Source: Gordonibacter faecis (GTDB taxonomy: Bacteria > Actinomycetota > Coriobacteriia > Coriobacteriales > Eggerthellaceae). Taken from it: a stretch of 64,000 bases of DNA. A program made the position numbers and the translations under genes. The stretch spans positions 310,001 through 374,000 of the forward strand of contig NZ_JASJEU010000003.1 of NCBI RefSeq assembly GCF_030077735.1. The letters are read 5' to 3'. Every line of letters begins with the position of its first letter. Positions within the stretch are counted from its first letter, which is position 1. Shown in pieces: positions 55,139 through 64,000 of the stretch. A model generated the notes under the pieces. The model was not told where the DNA came from and did not search any database. It saw only the letters and a list, made by a program, of their open reading frames with translations.

Positions 55139-56895
55139 ACGAACAAGACTTCCGCAAACAGTATGCAGCCCTCCAAGAAAGCATCGTTGCCACACCGGAG
55201 TTGAAAGAACGCGCATACAATGCTGCGCAACAAACCGGTTCGCAACAGCATCGCAAGGCCTCAACGCCAACCAAGCGCCCAACTCGGCGAGAATCCCAGC
55301 TTGTTCGTACCCGTCGCTGGATTCCTTCGCTTGCTGCTTGCCTTGTGGTTGGCGCTCTTATCGCTGCTGGTACACCCCTCGTTTCCTCACTCAACAACTC
55401 CCCTACCATTGCGCTGGATGAGGCGACTGAACGTTGCGGCTTCGCAGTGCGCGCCTACGCAGCCGACGGAAGCGCGCCCCTCAACCCTGGCACCGACAAC
55501 ATCGTGGCATTCGACCGAGATTTGGGCTACCGATTCCAAGGCGGCGACGATTATCAAATGAGTGGCTTTTTCACAGGCTGTCTCTTCCACGTGGAAGGAG
55601 AGGGAATCGCACGCGTACAGGCAAACCTGTTGAGCGGAGCACTTTATCGTGTCACGTATGAGGATGTTCCAACCGACCCTGACGATCCTCGCAGAGGGGA
55701 ATTGGCAAGCTGGAAACCCCACGCACGTGGTACTGGTGAATATTATGCGAACTACGACTTTGTTGCCCAGAAGCAGGTGAACGGCGTACCCAAAATAAGC
55801 CTTGCAAAGCTTATGGGTTCAACCATCGACATCCCAGCAAGCGATGATCCCGGCATTACAACGGGCGCGACAAATTTCGGGTTTTGGACAAATGAGGGCG
55901 AAGTCCCCGCTAATTCCGGTGATGACCCCTTGTCGCCGCTCATTGATCTTTTCGACGGAGAAAAACTTACCGTAACCGTCACGTTTAATGATGGAAGCGT
56001 TTCAACCCAAGTCATCGTTCTTCATGCCGCCAATTTTGAAACTTTAACATACGAAAACGGCGTTTGCTTGACTACTCAGATTGCCCCGTCTGATGAAGCG
56101 GAAGGTTTATCGACAGCGAGGTCGCTCTACGGAATTATAGTTGAGGCTGATGATAGCCCTTTCCCCCTCCCACTCGATAACGCAAACGATCGCGCCGATG
56201 AAGTATTACCCGCCATGGTTTCCCCGCGCATGAATGATACCTTTCATGCAACAACCGAGGTAGATGGGGAGCGTGTCGACACAATTCTGCCCAAAGAAGT
56301 GCTCGTCACGCCGAATAACGAGATATCTTTCACCTATCGCTACGAGGACCCGAATTATTCAGGTGGAAAGCTTGACATATTATCAGCCGAGCTAACTATG
56401 AAAGAAGCGTCCCTCGTGCTTTCTGATACGATTCCAAACGATAAGGCACTTAAAGACTGCACTTCCGTGATTCATAGGTGGCTTAACGGCCTTGCTTATA
56501 TGAATAAGTGCTCGCAAGAGGTGTTCGGATATGGCTACAACGAAGACGGCACACTCACAAGCGCAGACCATCGTTATACCTCAACAACAATAACAGTAAC
56601 CAACCACAGTAATGCGGCAGTTCCGCTGTCACCAGATGCGCTTTACTCATTCGTCATACGGAACAACGATGGAACAATTGAAATTGTGCATACTGGTTAT
56701 GATTTAGATTTCGAAGCAACGGGTGATGTTTTGCCGTCCGAAAATCCTCTTCGCGTCACCATTGCGCCAGGTGGCACAGTAGAACTGACCATATTGCGCG
56801 TTTTGCCAAACTATATTCTCGCCAATGAAAACCTTATTCTCATGCCGAACAGTTCAGATCCGGATACCCAAGCCTTTTTACTTGGCAGCCAATGA
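55135..56895 (+). CDS. Membrane protein coupled to ECF sigma (putative anti-sigma factor)
   Basis: A 586-residue protein starting at the ATGA overlap with the sigma factor gene. It has a 60-residue cytoplasmic N-terminus (NEQDFRKQYAALQESIVATP, basic before the membrane), one helix (about 62-84; SLAACLVVGALIAAGTPLVS) and about 500 outer residues. The outer part is beta-rich, with low-GC codon choice compared with the sigma factor gene. The topology suits an anti-sigma factor with a large sensor or effector part outside. No known family was recognised for the outer part, and no zinc-binding HxxxCxxC motif is present. Confidence 0.65.
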   Translation: MNEQDFRKQYAALQESIVATPELKERAYNAAQQTGSQQHRKASTPTKRPTRRESQLVRTRRWIPSLAACLVVGALIAAGTPLVSSLNNSPTIALDEATERCGFAVRAYAADGSAPLNPGTDNIVAFDRDLGYRFQGGDDYQMSGFFTGCLFHVEGEGIARVQANLLSGALYRVTYEDVPTDPDDPRRGELASWKPHARGTGEYYANYDFVAQKQVNGVPKISLAKLMGSTIDIPASDDPGITTGATNFGFWTNEGEVPANSGDDPLSPLIDLFDGEKLTVTVTFNDGSVSTQVIVLHAANFETLTYENGVCLTTQIAPSDEAEGLSTARSLYGIIVEADDSPFPLPLDNANDRADEVLPAMVSPRMNDTFHATTEVDGERVDTILPKEVLVTPNNEISFTYRYEDPNYSGGKLDILSAELTMKEASLVLSDTIPNDKALKDCTSVIHRWLNGLAYMNKCSQEVFGYGYNEDGTLTSADHRYTSTTITVTNHSNAAVPLSPDALYSFVIRNNDGTIEIVHTGYDLDFEATGDVLPSENPLRVTIAPGGTVELTILRVLPNYILANENLILMPNSSDPDTQAFLLGSQ

Positions 56896-56935
56896 GGCGC
56901 AATAGATAGCGCGAAGCGCGTCACCTATTGTAGGG

Positions 56936-56970
56936 CGAAGGCGGGGCTCTTTGTGAGAGGCCCGCCTTCG
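56936..56970. terminator. Bidirectional terminator between convergent genes
   Basis: CGAAGGCGGG (56936-56945) pairs with CCCGCCTTCG (56961-56970), extended by CTCT/AGAG with one mismatch. It is followed by TTGTC and TTTTC. Confidence 0.75.
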
Positions 56971-56990
56971 TTGTCATTACTTTTCTGCCG

Positions 56991-59093
56991 CTACCCTCGT
57001 GCTAGTTTGCGGGCTCCTAGGTAGGTTATGGCGAAGTAGGCGCCGTAGACTATGAGGAAGCAGGCGGCGCACATGAGGGCCATTTCGGTGATGTCGAGGT
57101 GGCCGAACACCGCCACCACATCGGTCACCACCACAAGCGCGCAGCAGGAGTGCGCCACGGCCAGGGCCAGCGGGAACAGGAAGTACACAAGCACCTGCAC
57201 GAAGATGGACCCGGAAATCATGCCCTCAGGCGCGCCGAGTTTGCGCAGCAGCGCGTAGCGGGGCGCGCTGTCGGAGGCGTCGGAGAGCTGCTGGATGGCG
57301 AGGATAGCCGCACACGCCACCACCAACACGAAGCCCAGGTAGATGGCCAGGTACGACACCACCGTGGACAGGCCGATGCTCTGGTCGTACACGTCGGCGC
57401 GGGTGAACGCCATGGTGATGGGCCAGGTGTTCGGCTCGTTCGTGTCGGACACGGCGGTCATCATCTCGCCGAACGCCGTCATGTCCTCGTCATTCGCACA
57501 CTGCACATTCAGCATGGTCTGGATGAGAGCCGCGTCGGCAGGTATGGCATCGTCGGGCACCACGACCGCGCCCGTATTCATGGGAATCGGCGTGGTTTGC
57601 AGCGTGTCACCATGGAAGGACGCAAGCGCGAACGCGTGACCGCTCACGTCAAGGGACGTACCGCGCTCGATGGCCTGCTCATAAAACCCGCGTGTGAGGT
57701 CGGAGTCGCTAAACACCGCACACTCCCCCGCGCCCAGCGTGAGCGCAGGCTTGCCAGCCAGTTCCAACGCGGCGTTTACCTGCGAGAGCTTCATCACGTA
57801 TACGGGAAACTTCTCGTAGCCGCTATTCACAGCCGATCCGGCGTAGTCGGCGAGCTTGAGGCCGCTCGCCGCCTCCACATCGCCCATGGTCAGGCCATCC
57901 TGCGGGTCTACCAGCAAATCCACCTGCGCGGCGCCTTCCACCAGCGCGTCGAAGTCGCCCAGCCCGAGGGTTTGCGCACTGGCGCGCAAACCGACCACCG
58001 CGTCATAGTCTTGCTGCTTGGCGAACTCACCAAATTCGCCCAGGTCGGAGGGCACAAAGCCAGTTTCGTCGTTGTAGCTGCCGAAGTTCGTGGACACCGT
58101 GGCACTGTAGGCCGTACTCGCGTCGATCGAACTCACCAGCGCATTTCTAATGCCAATGCCACCGCACACGCTCGTAATGGCCAAAAACAGCACCAGGCAC
58201 ACGATAGAAAGCGACGCAAACGTGGTATTCACCTTGGCATTCAACTGGCGCAGCGTGAACATGTTGAGACCGCTCAGGTAAAGCGGGCGCGCCAGCTGCA
58301 CCAGCTTCAGCAGAAAGCCCGACAGCGCGTAGAAGAACAGCACTGTACCAACGCACACAAGCACGGTGGCGGCCGCGAACTGGGGCGACGGTTCCATAAG
58401 GCCATTGTCGATGAGCAGCTTGTACGACACGCCAATGATGACAAGCGACATAGCGAACAGCACGAGCGAAAGCGGCAGGCTGGTCAGCTTCATGTCCTCG
58501 CTCTTGCCTGCGGCGTGCATGAGGTCGATGAGCTTCGCCTTCGCCACGGTGCGCGCGTTTAGCACGGCCGCAATCACGAAAATGACAGCGAACACGGCCA
58601 CCGTCTGCACGAGCGCGTCGGCCGAGAACACGAACGCGAACCCGGCGGCGTCGGCTACGTCGGCCTGGAACAGGGCCGAGGTCACGTACAGCAAAAGCTG
58701 CGACAGCCCAAAGCCCACAAGCAAGCCCACCACAAGCGATGCCGCACCCACGATGAGCGACTCAAGAGCGACAATTTTCACCACGTCGCCCGTGCGCATA
58801 CCCATCATAAGGTACAGGCCAAATTCCTTCTTGCGCCGCCGAATGAGAAAGCGGTTCGCGTACACCACGAGAAACACCAGCACAAACGCAATAAACAGCG
58901 ACACGCCACCAATGACCATGCCCAGCAAGCTGAACATTTTGTCCTGCGTCTCGGAAAACGCAAGCACGCCTTGCTGCGCGGTCATGGAGTTGAACGCATA
59001 AAATACCGCCACGCCCAACATGATAGTAAGGAAGTAAATACCGAAGTCCGCCACCGACTTGCGGACGTTGCCAAGGGCCAGCTTAGCAAGCAT
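56991..59093 (-). CDS. FtsX-like (BceB-type) ABC transporter permease
   Basis: A 700-residue permease with about 10 membrane helices and one large outer domain (about residues 310-580) between helices, the BceB layout of antimicrobial-peptide detoxification systems. It opens [20 protein letters not shown] and shows the FtsX patches NRFLIRRRKKEFGLYLMMGM and YALLRKLGAPEGMISGSIFVQ. It overlaps the ATPase gene by 11 bp. With the divergent two-component genes it forms a typical peptide-sensing module; no substrate can be named. Confidence 0.88.
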   Translation of the reverse strand: MLAKLALGNVRKSVADFGIYFLTIMLGVAVFYAFNSMTAQQGVLAFSETQDKMFSLLGMVIGGVSLFIAFVLVFLVVYANRFLIRRRKKEFGLYLMMGMRTGDVVKIVALESLIVGAASLVVGLLVGFGLSQLLLYVTSALFQADVADAAGFAFVFSADALVQTVAVFAVIFVIAAVLNARTVAKAKLIDLMHAAGKSEDMKLTSLPLSLVLFAMSLVIIGVSYKLLIDNGLMEPSPQFAAATVLVCVGTVLFFYALSGFLLKLVQLARPLYLSGLNMFTLRQLNAKVNTTFASLSIVCLVLFLAITSVCGGIGIRNALVSSIDASTAYSATVSTNFGSYNDETGFVPSDLGEFGEFAKQQDYDAVVGLRASAQTLGLGDFDALVEGAAQVDLLVDPQDGLTMGDVEAASGLKLADYAGSAVNSGYEKFPVYVMKLSQVNAALELAGKPALTLGAGECAVFSDSDLTRGFYEQAIERGTSLDVSGHAFALASFHGDTLQTTPIPMNTGAVVVPDDAIPADAALIQTMLNVQCANDEDMTAFGEMMTAVSDTNEPNTWPITMAFTRADVYDQSIGLSTVVSYLAIYLGFVLVVACAAILAIQQLSDASDSAPRYALLRKLGAPEGMISGSIFVQVLVYFLFPLALAVAHSCCALVVVTDVVAVFGHLDITEMALMCAACFLIVYGAYFAITYLGARKLARG

Positions 59094-59901
59094 GAGCCGC
59101 CACCTCCTCGCCCTCGGCGTCGCTCATGTCGGTGACTACGCCCACAATGTGGTGGTGGAACGTCGCGCGGTCGGCACCCTGGCGGCGTAGCTCGCCATAG
59201 AGGCGGCCGTCCTTGATGAAAATGATGCGCCCGCAGTAGCTTGCCGACATTGAATCGTGCGTGACCATGAGGATGGTGGCACCCTGCGCGTTCAGACGCT
59301 CAAGCGATTCCAGCAGCTGGCGAGCCGATTTCGAGTCGAGCGCGCCCGTGGGTTCGTCGGCCAACACCAGGTGCGGACGCGTGACCGTGGCGCGCGCGGC
59401 CGCCACGCGCTGGCGCTGGCCGCCCGACATTTGGAAGGGGTGCTTTTCCAGCACATCTTCAATGCCGAGGGTGCGTGCCGCCTCGCGCACGCGAGTGTCG
59501 ATCTCACGCGCGGGCGTCTTTTGGATGGTGAGCGCAAGCGCAATGTTTTCGTAAGCCGTGAGCGTATCAAGCAGGTTCGCGTCTTGGAAGATGAAGCCCA
59601 GGTCGTTGCGGCGGAAGTCGCTCAGCTCCTTGCCGCGCATATCGGTGATGGTGCGCCCACCGATGACAATTTGGCCACTTGACGGCGTGTCAATGGTGGC
59701 CAGGCAGTTGAGCAGCGTAGACTTACCCGAGCCCGACGGCCCCATGATGCCCACAAACTCACCCGTCGCCACCGTGAAGCTCACACGGTCGAGCGCTTGC
59801 GTGACGTTCGCCTCCGCGCGCTTGCGCGCCTCCGTGCCATAGCGCTTGCTAATGCTGCGCACCTCAACCACGGTCGTCGCGCCGTGTTTGCCGTTGCTCA
59901 T
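59083..59901 (-). CDS. ABC transporter ATP-binding protein (BceA-like)
   Basis: A 272-residue ATPase: Walker [13 protein letters not shown]-loop [20 protein letters not shown], signature [14 protein letters not shown], Walker [17 protein letters not shown]-loop MVTHD. The MacB/LolD/BceA subgroup fits the FtsX-type partner. ATG 59901 has GAGGAGCG upstream; the frame is open further without similarity. The C-terminal tail overlaps the permease start. Confidence 0.93.
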   Translation of the reverse strand: MSNGKHGATTVVEVRSISKRYGTEARKRAEANVTQALDRVSFTVATGEFVGIMGPSGSGKSTLLNCLATIDTPSSGQIVIGGRTITDMRGKELSDFRRNDLGFIFQDANLLDTLTAYENIALALTIQKTPAREIDTRVREAARTLGIEDVLEKHPFQMSGGQRQRVAAARATVTRPHLVLADEPTGALDSKSARQLLESLERLNAQGATILMVTHDSMSASYCGRIIFIKDGRLYGELRRQGADRATFHHHIVGVVTDMSDAEGEEVAAHAC

Positions 59902-59997
59902 GTTCGCTCCTCTCTCGTCGGCGCGCCGCCGGGGCGCACTCGTCTTGTTCGTCGCACCCCAGTCTACGAAGCCGTCCTTACACCCCACCCGCGCCCA

Positions 59998-60044
59998 CCT
60001 TGCGTTTTCCTTACAAGGGAGCGCAACCTTGCGGCTGCCTTACA
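59998..60044. promoter_or_regulatory. Direct repeats in the divergent promoter region (response-regulator boxes)
   Basis: CCTTGCGNNNNCCTTACA occurs twice: 59998-60015 and 60027-60044, starting 29 bp apart. A further CCTTACA half-site lies at 59976-59982. The half-sites within each copy are 11 bp apart, one helical turn, as expected for OmpR-type dimers bound to direct repeats. The region lies between the ABC genes and the response-regulator gene. Confidence 0.6.
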
Positions 60045-60115
60045 CGTGGGGGCGTGGCATGCGGAGCGGGGCGAAGGTGTGGCATACTAGTGGACATGAG
60101 AGAAGGAGGCTGCGG

Positions 60116-60865
60116 ATGACAGCGGGTGGGTTTGGCATGGTGGACGCGCATTTGCGCGACAAGCGCATTCTCATTGTGGATGACGAGCGCGAACTGGCAG
60201 ACATGGTGGCTGCCATCCTGCACGGCGCGGGCTTCACCTGCGTGAGCGTGGCCCACTCGGGCGCGGAAGCGCTCGCGGCCGTTGACGCATGCGCAGCTGA
60301 TGCGGAGCGCGCCTTCCAACTATTTATACTCGATGTAATGATGCCACACATGGATGGCTTCGAACTACTCTCCCACCTGCGGCAACGCACTGCCTGCGCG
60401 CGCGTGCCCGCAGTGTTTCTCACGGCGAAGGACGAGCCTTTCGACCGCGTGAGCGGCCTTTCCCTGGGCGCGGACGATTACATCGCCAAGCCGTTCCTAC
60501 CCCAGGAACTCGTGCTGCGCATCGCCGCTGTGCTGCGTCGCTGCTACGCGGAGGAAAGCCCCCTGCTTGAACTGGACGCCAGCCGCGTAAACTTCGCCAC
60601 GGCCGAGGTGGAGCGCGCCGACGGCGAAACGGTGCTGCTCACGGCCAAAGAACACGAAATCTTAAGCGTACTCGCGCGCAACGCCGGGCGCATTGTGACC
60701 ATCGACGCGCTCTGCGAGGCGTGCTGGGGTACGTCGTTTGGCTACGAGAACTCGCTCATGGCGCACATCCGGCGGCTGCGCGAAAAGATTGAGGCGAACC
60801 CGTCGAAGCCCGTCTCGCTCGTTACCGTGAAGGGCCTCGGCTACAAGCTGGTAAAACGAGGCTAG
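60116..60865 (+). CDS. OmpR-family response regulator
   Basis: A 249-residue regulator. The receiver domain (about 14-130) has acidic VDDE, the phosphorylation aspartate in FILDVMMPHMDGFE, FLTAKDE and YIAKPF. The winged-helix DNA-binding domain (about 155-249) has LTAKEHEILSVLARNAGRIVT and VTVKGLGYKLV. ATG 60116 has AAGGAGG six bases upstream. It is followed 2 bp later by the kinase gene. It most likely controls the divergent ABC genes through the direct repeats at 59998-60044. Confidence 0.93.
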   Translation: MTAGGFGMVDAHLRDKRILIVDDERELADMVAAILHGAGFTCVSVAHSGAEALAAVDACAADAERAFQLFILDVMMPHMDGFELLSHLRQRTACARVPAVFLTAKDEPFDRVSGLSLGADDYIAKPFLPQELVLRIAAVLRRCYAEESPLLELDASRVNFATAEVERADGETVLLTAKEHEILSVLARNAGRIVTIDALCEACWGTSFGYENSLMAHIRRLREKIEANPSKPVSLVTVKGLGYKLVKRG

Positions 60866-60867
60866 TC

Positions 60868-62289
60868 ATGATGCGGGCGAACCAGAAACAGCGACGCGGC
60901 GCGGCACCCAACCTCGCGCGGTTTTTCACGAAGCAGCTGCTACTGTTTATGGCGCTCGCGTTTCTCATTGTGGTGGTGGACTTTTTCCTGTATGCCCTCA
61001 TTGCCTACCGGGAATCGAACGAACACTACAACGACGGCACGCCCGTCACCACGGTGCGCGCCGTGGATGCGGCGCTTTCGCGTGACGAAGGCGGCGCGTG
61101 GATATTCGCTCCGAAGGGCCTCGAAACACTCGCTGAACAGGACGCCTGGGCGCTGCTGGTGGATGGCGACGGGAATGTGGCCTGGTCCCACGGCGTGCCG
61201 ACCGAGGTGCCGCGCGTCTTTACACCCAACGACATCGCCATGGCCGCGCACTACGCCGATCTCGCTGGCTACCCCACCTTTTTCTGGAACCGCGACGATG
61301 GGTTGTTGGTGGTGGGCTTTCCCAAGGGCGAATACTGGCACGAAAGCCTGACCTTCCCCACCTCCACCATTACGAATCTGCCGCTGTACGTGCTGCTCAT
61401 ATTCAGCGTTGATCTGGCTATTCTGTTTGTGATGTACGTGGTGTCGCGGCGGCGCACGCAAAATGCGGTGGGGCCCATCGCCGAAGCGCTCGACGCGCTG
61501 TCAGAGGGCCGCGCGGCCGAACTGCACCTGAAAGGCGACCTACGCGACATCGGCCAGCAAATCACCGAGACAAGCGGCATCATCGAACAGAAGGACGCCG
61601 CACGCGCGAACTGGATTCGCGGCATCTCGCACGATATCCGCACGCCGCTCTCCATGATTCTAGGCTACGCAGACGCCATTGCTTCCAGCGAGGCCACAAG
61701 CGACGAAGCGCGTGCAAGCGCCCAGGTCATCCGCGCACAGGGACTCAAGATCAAAGACCTCGTGACCGATCTTAACACCGCCTCGAAACTCGACTACGAC
61801 TTGCAGCCTCTCCACCTTGAGCGCGTGCACCTGCCGCGCCTTCTGCGCACCGTGGTGGCCGGGCACGTGAACAGTGGACTGGACGAGCTGCACCCCCTTG
61901 AGCTGGATGTGGCCGAAGATGCGGCTGAGGCCGTGGTGCTTGGCGACGAGCGCCTGCTCACGCGCGCGGTAGAAAACGCCATCGCGAACGCGCGGGTGCA
62001 CAACGAGACAGGCTGCACGGTGGCGGTGTCGCTACACGTTGCGGACGGCCACGCTCTTGTGCGCGTGGCCGACGACGGTGCTGGCGCCACACCTGAGGAA
62101 CTGGCCGCCCTCGAAGCGCGCCTTGCCCGTGCCCGCACGGCCCGCAGCGCCGCCGGCTCCTACGGCGAAGAACATGGCTTGGGCCTGGTGCTGGTCGATC
62201 GCATCGCGCGCGTCCACGACGGCGCACTCAAGCTGGAAAGCAAGCCAAACTACGGCTTCACGGTGGAACTTTCCTTGCCCCTGGTATAG
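60868..62289 (+). CDS. Sensor histidine kinase
   Basis: A 473-residue kinase: membrane helix (about 27-49; LLLFMALAFLIVVVDFFLYA), an outer sensor of about 120 residues, second helix (LPLYVLLIFSVDLAILFVMY), a HAMP-like linker, HisKA with the H-box GISHDIRTPLSMILGYADAI, and HATPase_c with ENAIANARVH, VADDGAGATPEEL and GLGLVLVDRIARVHDGA. The presence of a real outer sensor differs from the short BceS-type kinases, which sense through their transporter. It follows the regulator gene directly, so the pair is co-transcribed. Confidence 0.92.
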   Translation: MMRANQKQRRGAAPNLARFFTKQLLLFMALAFLIVVVDFFLYALIAYRESNEHYNDGTPVTTVRAVDAALSRDEGGAWIFAPKGLETLAEQDAWALLVDGDGNVAWSHGVPTEVPRVFTPNDIAMAAHYADLAGYPTFFWNRDDGLLVVGFPKGEYWHESLTFPTSTITNLPLYVLLIFSVDLAILFVMYVVSRRRTQNAVGPIAEALDALSEGRAAELHLKGDLRDIGQQITETSGIIEQKDAARANWIRGISHDIRTPLSMILGYADAIASSEATSDEARASAQVIRAQGLKIKDLVTDLNTASKLDYDLQPLHLERVHLPRLLRTVVAGHVNSGLDELHPLELDVAEDAAEAVVLGDERLLTRAVENAIANARVHNETGCTVAVSLHVADGHALVRVADDGAGATPEELAALEARLARARTARSAAGSYGEEHGLGLVLVDRIARVHDGALKLESKPNYGFTVELSLPLV

Positions 62290-62343
62290 CGCCTGCTGCC
62301 TCTGGCGTTGACATTCTACCTCTATGTAACCGTCGCGAAACTT

Positions 62344-62369
62344 CCCTCTTCGAAGCCTCTTAAAGAGGG
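62344..62369 (+). terminator. Weak hairpin after the kinase gene
   Basis: CCCTCTT (62344-62350) pairs with AAGAGGG (62363-62369), followed by CTTGTC. It is a short stem with a poor U-run in the 163-bp gap before the antiporter gene. Confidence 0.35.
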
Positions 62370-62452
62370 CTTGTCAAGTACAATAGCAATGTCCGCGTTG
62401 TACGCAGGCCTCCCCCGCATCGCCCAAGCCTTAAGGCAGGAGGTAGAACCCT

Positions 62453-64000
62453 ATGGAAGCACTTGTGCTTGCTCTTCTTTTACTGGCAGCCGTTTTGGTG
62501 TCTTCCGTCATCGACCAGTTGGTGCCGAAAATTTCCTCCCCCCTCATCCAAATTGGTCTGGGCCTGCTTATTGCGTTGCTCGCACCCGCACAAATCAACA
62601 TCACCCTTGACCCCGAACTGTTCTTGGTCCTGTTCATCGCGCCACTTCTGTTTGATGAGGCAAAAAACGTCGACAAGGGCGCGCTCTGGAAGAACCGCTG
62701 GCCGGTGGTATCGCTGGCTATTGGACTGGTGATTGTGACGGCACTCATCATTGGCGTGGTGGTGAACAAGCTGGAACCCTCTATCGAATTGGCCGCCGCC
62801 ATCGCACTTGGTGCCGCACTCGGTCCCACCGATGCGGTAGCCGTGGCGTCGCTTTCGCGCGACACCGACATTGGCGCACGCAACAAGAGCATCCTCGAAG
62901 GCGAATCGCTCATCAACGACGCATCCGGCATCGTGATCTTCCAGTTCGCCATTGCCGCCGCGGCAGGCACGGCGTTTTCGCTCGCAGACGCTGCGGCCGA
63001 TTTTGCCGTGAGCTTCTTTGGCGGCATCCTCGTAGGACTTCTTCTAAGCTGGGTCGGTAAAGCGTTCGTGCAGCGCGTGCGCTCCTGGGGCTTGGAGAAC
63101 ACGACGTTTCACGTGCTGTTTGAGGTGTTCACGCCGTTCATTGTATTTCTGGTAGCTGACGCGCTGGGCACGAGCGGCATCTTGGCCGTGGTGGCAGCGG
63201 GGCTCGTGAATATCATTTCGCCGCGCGCCATTGGGCCTTCCATATCCCGCATGAACATTGTTTCATCAAGCGTGTGGCGCGTGCTGGCCTTTGCGCTCAA
63301 TGGCGTGGTGTTTGTGCTGCTGGGGACACAGTTGCCGAAAGCCATGCAGAGCACCTGGGACGACGTGAGCATTCACAACGCGGTACTCATCGGGTACGTA
63401 CTGCTGATCACACTCATCTATGTAGTCGTGCGCTTCGGGTGGATTTTCAGTATGGAGCGCATTCGTGCACGTCGCCGGCCGGCCGCTGAGCGTCCCAGTT
63501 GGCACACCGACGTGCGCTCGGCACTGGTCATGACGCTGGGCGGGCCGAAGGGCACCATCACGCTGGCCGTGGTGCTCACCATTCCCCTCTACATTGCGAC
63601 GAATGAGCAAATGGTGGGCGATGTGGTGGCATCATTCCCCCAGCGCGAACTTATCATTTTCTTGGCCTGCGGTGTTATCGTGGTCACGCTGCTGTTGGCC
63701 ACGTTTGTCGTACCTCTATTGGCACCAAAAAAACCCGCAACTGACGAGGAACTACGCTGCGATGAAACGCAGGTGAATCTTGAGATTTTGCGCGCCGTCA
63801 TCGAAGAGCTGGCCGCGCGCCAAACCGCTGAGACGCGCGTAGCCACACAAACGGTCATCCACTCGTACAACGAGCGTATCGCACGCATTAAGGACAGCAA
63901 CGACCTGGACGACGAACCCAACACGGCACTGCGTCTGCGCGCGCTCGCCTGGGAACAAGCCTACGTGCTGGACTTAATCGAAAAAGAGGAAATCTACCCC
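62453..64000 (+). CDS. CPA1-family Na+/H+ antiporter (NhaP-like), 3' end beyond window
   Basis: The frame opens at ATG 62453 with GGAGG nine bases upstream and is still open at the right edge (516 codons visible), so the gene is truncated there. About 12 helices are seen, with the CPA1 signatures LFIAPLLFDEAK, GAALGPTDAVAVASLS and GESLINDASGIVIFQF (the ND pair of the transport site) and GGPKGTITLAVVLTIP. The hydrophobic part ends near residue 425, and a cytoplasmic, mostly helical tail follows (CDETQVNLEILRAVIEELAA). It is separate from the kinase operon. Confidence 0.9.
   Translation, partial: MEALVLALLLLAAVLVSSVIDQLVPKISSPLIQIGLGLLIALLAPAQINITLDPELFLVLFIAPLLFDEAKNVDKGALWKNRWPVVSLAIGLVIVTALIIGVVVNKLEPSIELAAAIALGAALGPTDAVAVASLSRDTDIGARNKSILEGESLINDASGIVIFQFAIAAAAGTAFSLADAAADFAVSFFGGILVGLLLSWVGKAFVQRVRSWGLENTTFHVLFEVFTPFIVFLVADALGTSGILAVVAAGLVNIISPRAIGPSISRMNIVSSSVWRVLAFALNGVVFVLLGTQLPKAMQSTWDDVSIHNAVLIGYVLLITLIYVVVRFGWIFSMERIRARRRPAAERPSWHTDVRSALVMTLGGPKGTITLAVVLTIPLYIATNEQMVGDVVASFPQRELIIFLACGVIVVTLLLATFVVPLLAPKKPATDEELRCDETQVNLEILRAVIEELAARQTAETRVATQTVIHSYNERIARIKDSNDLDDEPNTALRLRALAWEQAYVLDLIEKEEIYP

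Noticed and set aside
62373..62400. Promoter hexamers TTGTCA and TACAAT upstream of the antiporter
   Set aside because: They are only a few bases apart, so they cannot be -35 and -10 boxes of one promoter.
1..64000. CRISPR arrays
   Set aside because: No regularly spaced repeats of 24-40 bp and no cas-like genes were seen on either strand.

Overview
The window looks like chromosomal DNA of a high-GC, anaerobic, host-associated actinobacterium, most likely class Coriobacteriia (Eggerthellaceae-like). This rests on the high GC and start-codon style of the core genes, a cytoplasmic molybdopterin enzyme with an FeS partner under a LysR regulator, and secreted InlB-repeat and LRR/DUF6273-type surface proteins. 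It is an inference from content, not a database match. No rRNA, CRISPR array, prophage or recombinase was seen.

Layout. 1-10.1 kb: end of a HepT-like toxin, serC, a membrane-anchored protein with a degenerate C39-like fold, an NCS1 permease, a 100-bp hairpin element, then a LysR-led unit on the minus strand (molybdopterin oxidoreductase, four-cluster ferredoxin subunit, GntP-type permease). 10.3-14.3 kb: housekeeping genes on the minus strand (WalJ-like hydrolase, purine nucleoside phosphorylase, prmC, prfA). 14.5-19.5 kb: two large secreted proteins. The upstream one, an LRR protein, is interrupted by a G12 and a G16 tract, both out of frame here, which is the signature of a phase-variable gene. 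20-30 kb: thioredoxin reductase, MsrA, thioredoxin, a MATE pump with a divergent MerR regulator, a patatin-like lipase, a diguanylate cyclase, YbjQ and a CPA2 antiporter. 30-39.5 kb: thrS, a zinc-ribbon membrane protein, valS, clpX, clpP, tig. 40-43.3 kb: tRNA-Lys, tRNA-His, a NYN-LOTUS protein, a DUF4230 protein and tRNA-Leu.

43.3-48.66 kb is a low-GC accessory block starting exactly at tRNA-Leu. It carries a predicted EVE-HNH modification-dependent nuclease, a stand-alone HipA-like kinase, decayed or split small genes, a zinc-finger protein and a VbhA-Fic toxin-antitoxin pair. 48.7-52.4 kb holds two drug-type MFS transporters, a PadR repressor with identical 15-bp operators in its own promoter and that of the first pump, a 129-bp MITE-like repeat and a perfect 16-bp parS site.

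52.4-64 kb: serA (serC lies at the other end of the window), an NADPH-FMN-type flavoprotein, an ECF sigma factor overlapping a large membrane protein, a BceAB-like ABC exporter divergent from a response regulator/sensor kinase pair with RR-box-like direct repeats between them, and a CPA1 Na+/H+ antiporter running off the right edge.
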